A stretch of 64,000 nt of DNA from Mesorhizobium loti (GCA_002356515.1 AP017605.1:6061020-6125019), one strand, 5' to 3'; counted from the stretch's first letter, positions 43,056 through 52,334 are shown. Numbers and translations are program-made. Notes: generated from the letters alone by a model not told the origin.

Positions 43056-43922
43056 TTAGGAGCGTCTGCGTGCCGGTTCGGTATCGGCGGCTTCCGAACG
43101 TTGCCGCAGCCTCAGCCGCGACACACGTTGCCAGTCGCCGCTGCGCTCGGCTTCGGCCATCGACCGCTCGACATAAATCATATGGTCCATCGCCGCTTGC
43201 CGGGCGCCGGCCGGATCGCCGGCTTTGACCGCGGCGTGGATTGCCTTGTGCTGCGCCAGCAGCGCCTCGCGCGCGCCGGGCACGGTGAACACCAGGAGCC
43301 GGTTCTGGAAGACGCCTTCCGACAAAAGCCGGTAGCAGGAGCGCAGCGTGTGCAAGAGCAGGATGTTGTGCGCGCATTCGCAGATCGCTTGATGGAACTC
43401 GACGTCAATCTCGGCTTCATCGTCGAAGTCGCCGGTGCGGTGCGCCTCGTCCATGCGGGCCATGATGCGGTCGAGCAGCGCCAGATCCTCCGGGGTGGCG
43501 CGCCGCGCCGCATATTCGGCGGCTATGCCTTCGATCTCGCGGCGGTATTCAAGATAGTCGGTCACCGCCTTGCGATGCATCGAAATCAGGTCCGCCACCG
43601 GCTTGGTGAACAGCTGGCCGATAATGTCGGCGACATGGGTACCGCCGCCGGCCTTGGTCGTCAGCAGCCCGCGTCCTTCCAGCGCCTTCAGCGCGTCGCG
43701 CAAGATCGGCCGCGACACGTCGAACTGGCGTGCCAGTTCGCGCTCCCCCGGCAAGCGGTCGCCGGTGCGCAACACGCCTTCGAGGATGAGGCTCTCGATC
43801 TGCTGCACCACCTCGTCAGCGGTCCGCGAATGCTCGATCCTGGAAAAAATGTCGCTCAACAGCTGTGCCTGGGAATTGAACCGGTGTCGCGCAGGATAAA
43901 GCCTGCGTCGCCAACTGGTCAA
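43056..43922 (-). CDS. FadR/GntR family regulator of the lactate gene
   Basis: A GntR regulator with FCD domain, up to 288 residues. HTH: EVVQQIESLILEGVLRTGDR, then LPGERELARQFDVSRPILRDALKALEGRG. The FCD domain has EYRREIEGIAAEYAARR, DVEFHQAICECAHN and AQHKAIHAAVKAGDP, with the metal-binding His residues. The TTG at 43922 lies inside the proposed operator, so the real start may be further in, for example the TTG at 43859 (LSDIFSRIEH). It is upstream of lldD in one operon; an LldR/GlcC-like role is likely. Confidence 0.87.
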   Translation of the reverse strand: MTSWRRRLYPARHRFNSQAQLLSDIFSRIEHSRTADEVVQQIESLILEGVLRTGDRLPGERELARQFDVSRPILRDALKALEGRGLLTTKAGGGTHVADIIGQLFTKPVADLISMHRKAVTDYLEYRREIEGIAAEYAARRATPEDLALLDRIMARMDEAHRTGDFDDEAEIDVEFHQAICECAHNILLLHTLRSCYRLLSEGVFQNRLLVFTVPGAREALLAQHKAIHAAVKAGDPAGARQAAMDHMIYVERSMAEAERSGDWQRVSRLRLRQRSEAADTEPARRRS

Positions 43923-43936
43923 ATTATTTATCCAAT
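43914..43936. promoter_or_regulatory. Probable operator of the FadR-type regulator (lactate side)
   Basis: ACTGGT, 12 bases including AAAT and ATTT, then CCA and AT: an imperfect 19-base dyad (TGG..AAAT.ATTT..CCA) just ahead of the regulator. It agrees at 16 of 23 positions with the site in front of glcD (45475-45497). Confidence 0.6.
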
Positions 43937-44069
43937 TGGTCGAAGCACGTCGGGTTCGCCACGCGATGCCATATCACCTTCGGCTAAACTTTGCTGTTTG
44001 CGTCACCAAGCGATTGGCCCTAGAGGGACGCGAACGCAAGAGGGTTCACAGAAACCCGGGGGACAAGCC

Positions 44070-45392
44070 GTGTCAGACGACCCGTCCAATCTCGAGTTCC
44101 AGCCGCGCGCCAAGGGCAGCGTCATGGGTTTCCCCGCGCATGAAGGCCGGCCCGGCGCGCTGGGCGAGGTCCATGCCCGGCCGCATCCGCTGATCGAAAA
44201 GCCGCGCGTCCTGGTGCAACTCGCCTTCATGACCGAGGGTGGTTCCGGCGTCGATCATGCCGTGCTTTCCGAACTGTCGCGGCGCCTCGGCATCGCCGCG
44301 CCCGACCGCCAGGCCCGCCATCATGCCATGAAATGGGGCAAGGGCTCGCTGCGCTGGGAGCGGCACACGGAATTCTCGACCTATCTGTGGGAAGGCCCGC
44401 TTTCCGAAGGTGGCAGGGCGCAGGAGGATACACCCTTCGGCAACGGCTTTTCGCCGCCGGGCACCGTCATTTCCGGCATCCGGCTCGAAATCCGCAAATG
44501 GACGCAGGCGAGCGAGCGGCTGATCGCCGCTTTCGACCCGACCAGCCTGTGCTACTCGCTGGTCGAGCGCGGCAATGCGGCCATCGTCACCGATTTTCGC
44601 CAGGATGGCGACGGTATGACCCGCATCCTGGTGCTCGATCGCGGCCTGACGCCGGCGCGCACCGGGGCACTGTCGCAGCGGCTGATCGACATCGAAACCT
44701 ACCGGACGCTCGCCATGCTCGGCCTGCCTTTGGCGCTGACCTTGTCGGGCCGCGCCCGCCGCATCGAGGACAGGCTGGCCCAGACCACGTTGGAAATGAA
44801 GGTCGCCGAGACCCGCGACAGCCAGACGCTGCTAGCCGACCTGACCGAGCTTGCCGCCGAACTGGAAGCCGACGCTGCCTCCAGCCTGTACCGCTTCGGC
44901 GCCAGCCGCGCCTATGACGGCATCGTCGTCGAGCGGCTGGAAGCGCTGGAGGAAGAGGCCGTGCCCGGCTACGACACCTGGGGCGGGTTTTTGCAGCGCC
45001 GCGTCGCACCCGCCATGCGCACCTGCCGCTCGGTCGAAGAGCGCCAGGCCAACCTGTCGCGCAAACTGACCCGCGCCACGACGCTGCTGCGCACCTGGGT
45101 CGATGTCGAGGTCGAGAAGCAGAACCGCGACCTGCTCGCCTCGATGAACAACCGCGCCCGCCTGCAACTGCGTCTGCAGCAGACCGTCGAGGGCCTCTCG
45201 GTCGCCGCCGTCTCCTACTACGTCGTCGGCCTCATCGGCTATGTCGCCAAGGGCGCCTCGATCTTCGGCCATGCTTTCGCACCCGAGGTGGTCACCGCCG
45301 CCTCGGTGCCGGTCGCCATCCTGCTGGTCTGGTGGGGCGTGCGCCGCGTGCGGCAGATGCATTCCGAACCGGCGAAGCACCCGGGCGAATAG
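44070..45392 (+). CDS. DUF3422 family membrane-anchored protein
   Basis: A 440-residue protein of the DUF3422 family: FPAHEGRPGALGEVHARPHP at the start, RWERHTEFSTYL, and a long helical middle (RRIEDRLAQTTLEMKVAE, VDVEVEKQNRDLLASMNNRA). Two hydrophobic segments near the C-terminus (VAAVSYYVVGLIGYVAKG and ASVPVAILLVWWGV) anchor it in the membrane. Function unknown; the family is common in proteobacteria. GTG at 44070 gives the family start. It stands between the lactate and glycolate modules. Confidence 0.88.
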   Translation: MSDDPSNLEFQPRAKGSVMGFPAHEGRPGALGEVHARPHPLIEKPRVLVQLAFMTEGGSGVDHAVLSELSRRLGIAAPDRQARHHAMKWGKGSLRWERHTEFSTYLWEGPLSEGGRAQEDTPFGNGFSPPGTVISGIRLEIRKWTQASERLIAAFDPTSLCYSLVERGNAAIVTDFRQDGDGMTRILVLDRGLTPARTGALSQRLIDIETYRTLAMLGLPLALTLSGRARRIEDRLAQTTLEMKVAETRDSQTLLADLTELAAELEADAASSLYRFGASRAYDGIVVERLEALEEEAVPGYDTWGGFLQRRVAPAMRTCRSVEERQANLSRKLTRATTLLRTWVDVEVEKQNRDLLASMNNRARLQLRLQQTVEGLSVAAVSYYVVGLIGYVAKGASIFGHAFAPEVVTAASVPVAILLVWWGVRRVRQMHSEPAKHPGE

Positions 45393-45474
45393 CGGCAGAT
45401 TGCCGCTGCGGAAGCTTGTTTCGGCTGGACGTAGGAGCCTCCCGCCGCCACAACATTTGCAACCGGCACGCTTC

Positions 45475-45497
45475 ACTGGTAAAAGATTTTGACCAGT
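45475..45497. promoter_or_regulatory. Probable operator upstream of glcD
   Basis: ACTGGT (45475-45480) and ACCAGT (45492-45497) form an exact six-base inverted repeat with inner AAA/TTT symmetry, 21 bases before the glcD start. The same pattern is found in front of the FadR-type regulator at 43914-43936. Confidence 0.65.
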
Positions 45498-45517
45498 CAA
45501 GCAAAGTGAGGCTGCTG

Positions 45518-47014
45518 ATGTCCGGCCTGGCCATGCCGAAACCTGACGACGCCACGCTGCGCCGGCGCGACGAGATCGTCGCCGACATGCGCATCATCGT
45601 GCCGGGCGAGGGCGTGGTCGACGCGGCCAATGCCATGCGCGCCTTCGAGAGCGATGGCCTGACCGCCTATCGGCAATTGCCTCTGGTCGTCGTTCTGCCC
45701 GAGACGGTGGCGCAGGTCTCCCGCGTGCTGAAATACTGCAACGACCGTAACATCCGCGTCGTGCCGCGCGGCTCCGGCACCTCGCTGTCCGGCGGTGCGC
45801 TGCCGCTGGAAGATGCGGTGCTGCTGGTCATGAGCCGTTTCAACCGTATTCTTACGATCGATTTCCCCAATCGTATCGTCGTCGCTCAGCCGGGCGTCAC
45901 CAATCTCGGCATCACCATCGCCGTCGAGCAGGAGGGCTTCTACTACGCCCCCGATCCATCCTCCCAGATCGCCTGCTCGATCGGCGGCAACGTCGCGGAG
46001 AATTCCGGCGGCGTGCACTGCCTGAAATACGGCCTCACCGCCAACAATGTGCTCGGCATCGAGATGGTGCTGATGAACGGCGAGGTGGTGCGGCTAGGCG
46101 GCAGCCATCTCGACGCCGAAGGCTACGACCTGCTTGGCGTCATGACCGGTTCGGAAGGCCTGCTCGGCGTCGTCACCGAAGTCACGGTCCGCATATTGAA
46201 GAAACCGGAGACGGCGCGCGCGCTGCTGATCGGCTTTCCGACCAGCGAACAGGGCGGCCAGTGCGTCGCCGACATCATCGGCGCCGGCATCATTCCGGGC
46301 GGCATGGAGATGATGGACCGGCCGGCGATCCACGCGGCGGAGGATTTCGTCCATGCCGGCTATCCGCTCGATGTCGAGGCGCTGCTGATCGTCGAGCTCG
46401 ACGGACCGGGTGTCGAGGTCGATCATCTCATCACCGCGGTCGAGGCGATCGCCATCCGCAACGGTTCGACCACCTGCCGCATCTCGCAGTCCGAGCAGGA
46501 GCGGCTGAGCTTCTGGGCCGGGCGCAAGGCGGCATTTCCCGCGGTCGGCCGCATCTCGCCCGACTATTACTGCATGGACGGCACCATTCCGCGCAAGGAA
46601 CTGCCGCGTGTGCTCGCCGGCATGCGCGAACTGTCGCAGAAATACGGTCTCGGCGTCGCCAATGTGTTTCACGCCGGCGATGGCAATCTACATCCGCTGA
46701 TCCTCTACGATGCCAATGTTCCCGGCGAACTCGACAAGGCCGAAAGTTTTGGCGCCGACATATTGCGGCTCTGCGTCAAGGTCGGCGGCGTGCTCACCGG
46801 CGAACACGGCGTGGGCGTCGAGAAGCGCGACCTGATGCCGGAAATGTTCAACCAGGTCGATCTCGACCAGCAGATGCGCGTCAAATGCGCCTTCGATCCC
46901 AACCATCTGCTCAACCCGGGAAAAGTCTTCCCGCAACTGCGCCGCTGCGCGGAGCTTGGGCGCATGCATGTGCACCGGGGACAGGTTGCGTTCCCGGAGA
47001 TTCCGAGGTTTTGA
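45518..47014 (+). CDS. glcD: Glycolate oxidase subunit GlcD (FAD-linked)
   Basis: FAD-binding catalytic subunit of glycolate dehydrogenase, which converts glycolate to glyoxylate. The 498-residue protein has VVPRGSGTSLSGGALPLE, ACSIGGNVAENSGGVHCLKYG, TGSEGLLGVVTEVTVRI, VFHAGDGNLHPLILYD, GVLTGEHGVGVEKRDLM and the end FDPNHLLNPGKVFP. ATG at 45518 follows the operator. It is the first gene of the glc group, and an ASCH-domain gene separates it from glcE. Confidence 0.95.
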   Translation: MSGLAMPKPDDATLRRRDEIVADMRIIVPGEGVVDAANAMRAFESDGLTAYRQLPLVVVLPETVAQVSRVLKYCNDRNIRVVPRGSGTSLSGGALPLEDAVLLVMSRFNRILTIDFPNRIVVAQPGVTNLGITIAVEQEGFYYAPDPSSQIACSIGGNVAENSGGVHCLKYGLTANNVLGIEMVLMNGEVVRLGGSHLDAEGYDLLGVMTGSEGLLGVVTEVTVRILKKPETARALLIGFPTSEQGGQCVADIIGAGIIPGGMEMMDRPAIHAAEDFVHAGYPLDVEALLIVELDGPGVEVDHLITAVEAIAIRNGSTTCRISQSEQERLSFWAGRKAAFPAVGRISPDYYCMDGTIPRKELPRVLAGMRELSQKYGLGVANVFHAGDGNLHPLILYDANVPGELDKAESFGADILRLCVKVGGVLTGEHGVGVEKRDLMPEMFNQVDLDQQMRVKCAFDPNHLLNPGKVFPQLRRCAELGRMHVHRGQVAFPEIPRF

Positions 47015-47018
47015 AGGG

Positions 47019-47600
47019 ATGCTGTTCCGGCACCAGACCCTTGCGGCCATTGCGTCGGGCGAAGTGACGCTCGCCTTTCACCGCTGGAAGCGGCCGACGG
47101 TCAAGGCCGGCGGGCGGGTGCGGACGGGGTCGGGCGTCGTGCTGATCGGCGACATCGCGATCGTGGACATGTTCGCGTTAACCGAAAAGGATGCGACCGC
47201 GGCCGGCCTTCCGACACTTGGAGCCCTTCAGGCGATGCTTGGGCCCGATAACGGCACTCCAGTCTATCGCATCGAACTCAACGGCATCGAACCCGACGAA
47301 CGCGTTTCCCTACGCAACGAGGGCCTTTCCGATGAGGATTGGCACGCCCTGACTCTGCGCTTTGCCCGTTGGGACAAGACATCACCCGGCTACTTCCCGT
47401 CGATCCTGCGGGCTATCGGCGCCAATCCAGAAGTGCCGGCCGCCGTCCTCGCGGCGCACGCCGGCGTCGACAAGCTGAAGTTCAAGCAGGATGTCCGCAA
47501 GCTTGGGGAATTCGGTCTCACCGAGAGCCTCGAGGTCGGTTACCGGCTGTCGCCAAGGGGCGAAGCCGTGCTCGAAAAACTCAGGGAGCACAGGCTTTGA
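47019..47600 (+). CDS. ASCH-domain protein inserted in the glycolate operon
   Basis: A 193-residue protein. The N-terminal half looks like an ASCH (PUA-like) domain: LAFHRWKRPTVKAGGRVRTG, then VLIGDIAIVDMFALTEKDA and GLPTLGALQAML. The C-terminal part (KFKQDVRKLGEFGLTESLEV) resembles a small helical module in related proteins. ASCH proteins are thought to bind RNA or modified nucleotides. It follows glcD by four bases and overlaps glcE (TTGA), yet has no known link to glycolate metabolism. Confidence 0.75.
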   Translation: MLFRHQTLAAIASGEVTLAFHRWKRPTVKAGGRVRTGSGVVLIGDIAIVDMFALTEKDATAAGLPTLGALQAMLGPDNGTPVYRIELNGIEPDERVSLRNEGLSDEDWHALTLRFARWDKTSPGYFPSILRAIGANPEVPAAVLAAHAGVDKLKFKQDVRKLGEFGLTESLEVGYRLSPRGEAVLEKLREHRL

Positions 47601-48802
47601 CGACTTTCACCCCGACCACGTCAGACGAAGTGCTGTCCTCCGTGACCTGGGCGGTGGTGGAAGAGTCGCCGATCGAAATCCTTGGTCACGGCTCCAAGCG
47701 CGGCATTGGCCGGCCGCTGCAGACGGAGCATACGCTCGATTTGTCGAAACTCACCGGCGTCACCCTCTATGAGCCCGCCGAACTGGTGCTGTCGGCAAAG
47801 GCCGGCACGCCCTTGGCCGAGATCGAGAAGCTGCTGGCGGAAAACGGCCAGCAACTGGCCTTCGAGCCGATGGATTACGGCCCGTTGCTCGGCGGCGAGC
47901 CCGGCAAGGGCACGATCGGCGGCGTGCTTGGCGCGAACCTGTCGGGTCCGCGCCGGCTGAAGGCGGGGGCGGCGCGCGATCATATCCTCGGCATTAACGT
48001 CGTGTCGGGCCGTGGCGAAGCCTTCAGGTCGGGCGGCCGCGTGGTCAAGAACGTCACCGGCTATGACATGTCGAAGCTGATGGCCAACAGCTGGGGCACG
48101 CTGGCCGTGTTCACCGACGTCACCTTCAAGGTGCTGCCGGCTGCCGAGACTGAAGTCACGCTCGCCATCCGTGGTCTGCTCGACGATGCCGCGGCAAACG
48201 TCATGGCCCTGGCGCTCGGCTCCAGTGCGGAAGTGTCGAGTGCCGCCCATCTGCCCGAGCGCATTGCCGCGCGTGTCGCCGGCGGCGCGCTAGGCAGTGA
48301 GGCCGCAACGCTGCTGCGCGTCGAAGGTTTTGGCCCGTCCGTCGCCTACCGCATCGCCCGGCTGAAGACACTGCTCGGCAAGGCCGGGCCGCTGGAGGAG
48401 ATTGCCGGCGAGGCTTCGCAGCTGATCTGGCGCGATGTGCGCGATATCAGGCCTTTCGCCGACGGCACCGAGAAACCGGTCTGGCGCGTGTCGATGGCAC
48501 CCTTTCACGCGCATCAGATGGTTCTGACCTTGCGCATGCAAGCGGCCGTCAGTGCCTTCTACGACTGGCAGGGCGGGCTGGTGTGGCTGCGCATGGAAGA
48601 GGGCGACCCTGAAGCTTCTTTGCTGCGCGGCCTGTTGCGCAAACATGGCGGCGGGCATGCGACGCTGGTGCGCGCCGCCCCCGCCCATCGCGCCGCTTTG
48701 CCTGTCTTCGAGCCGCAGCCGCCGGCGTTGGCCGCGCTCAGCCAGCGGCTGAAGCAGGAATTCGACCCGAGGAACCTCCTCAATCCCGGCCGCATGGCCT
48801 AG
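47597..48802 (+). CDS. glcE: Glycolate oxidase subunit GlcE
   Basis: Second FAD-binding subunit of glycolate dehydrogenase, 401 residues. Motifs: EILGHGSKRGIGRP, LVLSAKAGTPLAEIEKLLAE, GTIGGVLGANLSGPRRL, VVKNVTGYDMSKLMANSWG and the C-terminal QEFDPRNLLNPGRM. The start is a TTG overlapping the stop of the ASCH gene; no ATG fits. Followed by glcF after 11 bases. Confidence 0.94.
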   Translation: MTTFTPTTSDEVLSSVTWAVVEESPIEILGHGSKRGIGRPLQTEHTLDLSKLTGVTLYEPAELVLSAKAGTPLAEIEKLLAENGQQLAFEPMDYGPLLGGEPGKGTIGGVLGANLSGPRRLKAGAARDHILGINVVSGRGEAFRSGGRVVKNVTGYDMSKLMANSWGTLAVFTDVTFKVLPAAETEVTLAIRGLLDDAAANVMALALGSSAEVSSAAHLPERIAARVAGGALGSEAATLLRVEGFGPSVAYRIARLKTLLGKAGPLEEIAGEASQLIWRDVRDIRPFADGTEKPVWRVSMAPFHAHQMVLTLRMQAAVSAFYDWQGGLVWLRMEEGDPEASLLRGLLRKHGGGHATLVRAAPAHRAALPVFEPQPPALAALSQRLKQEFDPRNLLNPGRMA

Positions 48803-48813
48803 GAAATCAGCAA

Positions 48814-50112
48814 ATGCAAACCAGTTTTTCCCTTGCCCAGCTCGCCGATCCGCATGTCGCGGAATCGGAGAAGATCCTGCGCAAATGCGTGCATTGCGGC
48901 TTCTGCACCGCCACTTGCCCGACCTATGTGACGCTCGGCAACGAACTCGATTCGCCGCGCGGGCGCATCTATCTGATCAAGGACATGCTGGAAAACGGCC
49001 GTCCGGCCGACAAGGAAATCGTCACCCATATCGACCGCTGCCTGTCGTGCCTGGCCTGCATGACCACGTGCCCCTCGGGCGTCAACTACATGCATCTGGT
49101 CGATCATGCCCGCGCCCATATCCAGGAGACCTACAAGCGTCCGCTGGTTGACCGGCTGACCCGTGCCATGCTGGCCTTCGTGCTGCCCTATCCCCAGCGC
49201 TTTCGCGCCGCGCTCAAACTGGCGAAGCTGGGAAAGCCGTTCATCGGCTTGCTCGAAAAGGTCCCGGCATTGAAGCCTCTCGGTGCGATGCTCAAGCTCG
49301 CGCCGGGGTCGATCCCCACAGCTTCACCGATGGCCTCCCCGGGCGTCCATCCCGGGCAGGGGACGAAAAAGGGCCGCGTCGCCATTCTCACCGGTTGCGC
49401 GCAATCCGTGCTTGATCCCGCCATCAATGACACGACGATTTCGCTGCTGACGCGGCTCGGCGTCGAGGTCGTGGTGCCGCCGGGCGAGGGCTGCTGCGGC
49501 GCGCTGGTTCACCATATGGGGCGCGAGGAGGCCGCGCTTGCCTCGGCCAGGCAGAATGTCGATGCCTGGACGCGCGCCATCGAGGAAGGCGGGCTCGATG
49601 CCATCATCATCACCGCCTCGGGCTGTGGCACGACAATCAAGGATTATGGCTTCATGCTGCGGCTTGATCCGGCCTATGCCGACAAGGCCGCGCGCGTCTC
49701 GGCGCTGGCCAAGGACATCACCGAATATCTGGCGAGCCTCGACCTGCCGGAGCCGGTGCGCAAACCGGGCACGGTCGTCGCCTATCACTCGGCCTGCTCG
49801 ATGCAGCACGGCCAGAAGATCATCCGCCAACCAAAGGAACTGTTGGCCAAGGCGGGTTTCATCGTGCGCGAGCCGCGCGAGGGTCATTTGTGCTGCGGCT
49901 CGGCCGGCACCTACAACATCCTGCAATCCGAGATTTCGGCAAAACTGCGCGATCGCAAGGTGAAAAACATCGAGGCGACAGGTGCGGAAATCGTCGCCAC
50001 CGGCAACATCGGCTGCATCACGCAGATCGCGTCGGCCGCGAAGCTGCCCGTGGTGCACACGATCAAGCTGCTGGACTGGGCCTATGGCGGAGAGCCGCCA
50101 AAATTGCTTTGA
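48814..50112 (+). CDS. glcF: Glycolate oxidase iron-sulfur subunit GlcF
   Basis: Iron-sulfur subunit of glycolate dehydrogenase, 432 residues. Two 4Fe-4S sites: CVHCGFCTATCPTY and CLSCLACMTTCPSG. Two CCG domains follow, with LTGCAQ...EGCCGALVHHMG and YHSACSMQHGQ...HLCCGSAGTYN. It carries electrons from GlcDE towards the quinone pool. Last recognisable gene of the glc operon. Confidence 0.96.
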   Translation: MQTSFSLAQLADPHVAESEKILRKCVHCGFCTATCPTYVTLGNELDSPRGRIYLIKDMLENGRPADKEIVTHIDRCLSCLACMTTCPSGVNYMHLVDHARAHIQETYKRPLVDRLTRAMLAFVLPYPQRFRAALKLAKLGKPFIGLLEKVPALKPLGAMLKLAPGSIPTASPMASPGVHPGQGTKKGRVAILTGCAQSVLDPAINDTTISLLTRLGVEVVVPPGEGCCGALVHHMGREEAALASARQNVDAWTRAIEEGGLDAIIITASGCGTTIKDYGFMLRLDPAYADKAARVSALAKDITEYLASLDLPEPVRKPGTVVAYHSACSMQHGQKIIRQPKELLAKAGFIVREPREGHLCCGSAGTYNILQSEISAKLRDRKVKNIEATGAEIVATGNIGCITQIASAAKLPVVHTIKLLDWAYGGEPPKLL

Positions 50113-50143
50113 TTGCGGCACACCCATTGATGGGACTGCCGGC

Positions 50144-51148
50144 ATGCCCAACTCAGAGTCCGAGGAAATTGAAACGATCGTTCGGCTGCTGTCGGATCGA
50201 TCGCCCGCGACTTTTCAAGCCCATTATGCCGAATGCGAAGCAATCATCGCTCGACATTTTAGGGACGGGTCCGAATTCCTGTTTGCACTGATCAAAGCGG
50301 CGGTAGAGGCTGATGTTCAGCAAATCACTCTGATTAACGACGCCGTTTCATTTCTCGACGACGCCCATCTGGCCCGCCTGGCATTTTTTCTGCAAGGGGA
50401 AGCGAAACGCGGCACAGATGTTGAAGACCTATTGTCCCATGCCATGCTGCAGGCCCCAGACCTGTTTCCAGACAGTGTGCTGGCCACCAGTTACGATTTT
50501 GCAGATTGGCAGGAGCACGCCGATCCGCGTTCACCGCCAATCTGTCAACACTTTGTCTTCGAAGGCGGCTCTCCGGGCGACTCGCCCTTTCCCGCGCACC
50601 ACAATCACCCTACCTGGCATCTGCCAACTATCGGACGGCCATATGCTGTCGGCGGCATGGGTTCGGCAACGTGCCCGATCTGCCGGCAGAAATTGACACA
50701 CCTAGTTACCCTGGACGATTTTGGAGACCCGACGGTATCCGTTCCTAGGCTCTGTATCGAAACCTGTACGAATTCTCTCGAGCCGACCTACTATTCCCAC
50801 GACGCTGCCGGCGTGCCGACACCGATAGCGCCGTTCCATTCCGCCTATGATTTCACGTCGGATCCAGCCACAGCGGAAAGCACTGTCCGTCTTGCACCCA
50901 CGCCGCCGCGCTGGCTTAGGCAGTCGTATGGGATCAGCAATTCGCGGCAAAACCTGTTTCGGCTTGGCGGCTTGCCATCATGGGTTCAGGGGCCGCAATT
51001 TCCGCGGGTTCCCGGAACGGATCGGGAAATGAAATTTCTTCTCCAGTTCGATTCGCTGGCCGGCTTCTTCTGGGGCAGCGGCGGCATGCTTTACGTTTTC
51101 TGGGACGAAGAATCCCGGATCACATGCCATGTGCCGCAATACACCTGA
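50144..51148 (+). CDS. DUF1963 (YwqG)-like protein
   Basis: A 334-residue protein. The C-terminal part matches DUF1963: FRLGGLPSWVQ, EMKFLLQFDSLAG and GSGGMLYVFWDEES. A CPICRQKL cysteine pair in the middle may bind zinc. The N-terminal third is helical and acidic. Codon use is visibly less GC-biased than in neighbours (many AAT, TTT, ATT, ACA), which suggests more recent acquisition. YwqG-like proteins are linked to toxin immunity in some bacteria, but no toxin gene is adjacent. Convergent with the folD-like gene. Confidence 0.7.
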   Translation: MPNSESEEIETIVRLLSDRSPATFQAHYAECEAIIARHFRDGSEFLFALIKAAVEADVQQITLINDAVSFLDDAHLARLAFFLQGEAKRGTDVEDLLSHAMLQAPDLFPDSVLATSYDFADWQEHADPRSPPICQHFVFEGGSPGDSPFPAHHNHPTWHLPTIGRPYAVGGMGSATCPICRQKLTHLVTLDDFGDPTVSVPRLCIETCTNSLEPTYYSHDAAGVPTPIAPFHSAYDFTSDPATAESTVRLAPTPPRWLRQSYGISNSRQNLFRLGGLPSWVQGPQFPRVPGTDREMKFLLQFDSLAGFFWGSGGMLYVFWDEESRITCHVPQYT

Positions 51149-51157
51149 CGGAAGCAG

Positions 51158-52078
51158 TTACTCCGCCGCAAGCCTGTCCGCCGTGCCGTAGGTCGCCTCA
51201 TAGAGCGCGCGCTGGCGGCTGAGCGCCACCATCGTGTTGCGCAGCAGGATCGCCACCGTGATCGGGCCGACGCCGCCCGGCACCGGCGTGATCCAGGAGG
51301 CGACCTCGCGCACGCTTTCGGTGTCGACGTCGCCGACGATGCGGCTCGTCCCGTCCGGCCCGATCTCCGAATTGATGCCGATGTCGATGACGGCAGCCCC
51401 CGGCTTCACCATGTCGGCCTTGATCAGCCGCGGCTTGCCGACGGCGACGAACAGCGCATCGGCGCGCCGGGCATGGGCTGCGACCGATCGCGTCATGTGG
51501 TGGCAGACCGTCACCGTCGCGCCTTCGCTCATCAGCAGGAAGGCGATCGGCTTGCCGACGATTTCCGAATGGCCGACGATGACCACTTCCAGCCCCTTGA
51601 GGTCAAGTCCGGTTTCCCTAAGCAGTTCGACAGAGGCAGCTGCTGTGCAGGGCGCCAGATCGAGCTGGTTGTAGACGATGTTGCCGATCGAGGCTGGGTG
51701 CATGCCTTCGACATCCTTGAGCGGATGCACCGCCGCCTGCAGCGTCTTGACCGAAATATGCGCCGGCACCGGCCGCTGGATGATGATGCCGGTGACGCGC
51801 GGATCGGCGTTCAGTCCGTGGATGGCCGCTTCCAGTTCACCTGACGTGATGGTGGCGGGAAAACGCCGCTCCTCGAAATCGATGCCGGCGAGCTGGGCCT
51901 TGGCGCGCTGGTTGCGCACATAGACGTCAACCGCATCGGTATCGCCGACGGTGATCGAGATCAGCTTGGGTGGAAAACCCTCGGCCTTGGCAATCGCCGC
52001 ATCCTCGCGCACGGCGGCGATGATGCGCTGGGCAACCGGGCCGCCCTTGAGATAGCGGCTGTCGTCGGACAGGGACAT
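51158..52078 (-). CDS. folD: FolD-like methylenetetrahydrofolate dehydrogenase/cyclohydrolase homologue with altered active site
   Basis: A 306-residue FolD homologue with VGDTDAVDVYVRNQ, TGIIIQRPVPAHI, LKDVEGMHPASIG, VEVVIVGHSEIVGKP-like (VVIVGHSEIVGKPIAF), VAVGKPRLIKADMVKPGA and ITPVPGGVGPITVAILL. In standard FolD the motif YxxxK carries the cyclohydrolase lysine; here it is Y53...Q57, and the aspartate of KDVDG is E124. The dehydrogenase fold looks intact. It may be a paralogue with only part of the activity, or one serving a different folate; a canonical FolD is expected elsewhere in the genome. Confidence 0.85.
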   Translation of the reverse strand: MSLSDDSRYLKGGPVAQRIIAAVREDAAIAKAEGFPPKLISITVGDTDAVDVYVRNQRAKAQLAGIDFEERRFPATITSGELEAAIHGLNADPRVTGIIIQRPVPAHISVKTLQAAVHPLKDVEGMHPASIGNIVYNQLDLAPCTAAASVELLRETGLDLKGLEVVIVGHSEIVGKPIAFLLMSEGATVTVCHHMTRSVAAHARRADALFVAVGKPRLIKADMVKPGAAVIDIGINSEIGPDGTSRIVGDVDTESVREVASWITPVPGGVGPITVAILLRNTMVALSRQRALYEATYGTADRLAAE

Positions 52079-52334
52079 GGATGGGGCTCTTTTCTTGCGT
52101 TGGCGCCGACATAGCAAAAGACCATCGAAAATGGCAGCACGAAAGCGAACCGCCATGTCTTTGCGCGACGCAACGACGCGGGCCGTGTCGCAGACGTCGA
52201 TCAAAAAAGAAGGGCAGCGCGGTTTCCCGTGCTGCCCTTCCTGACCGACCGCATCCCCATACGGCCCGTCCCCCGTTATTCCTTCCGACTTCAGGAAACG
52301 ATGTGTTTCCTGATCTGGTGATTCGCTGGAGCTA

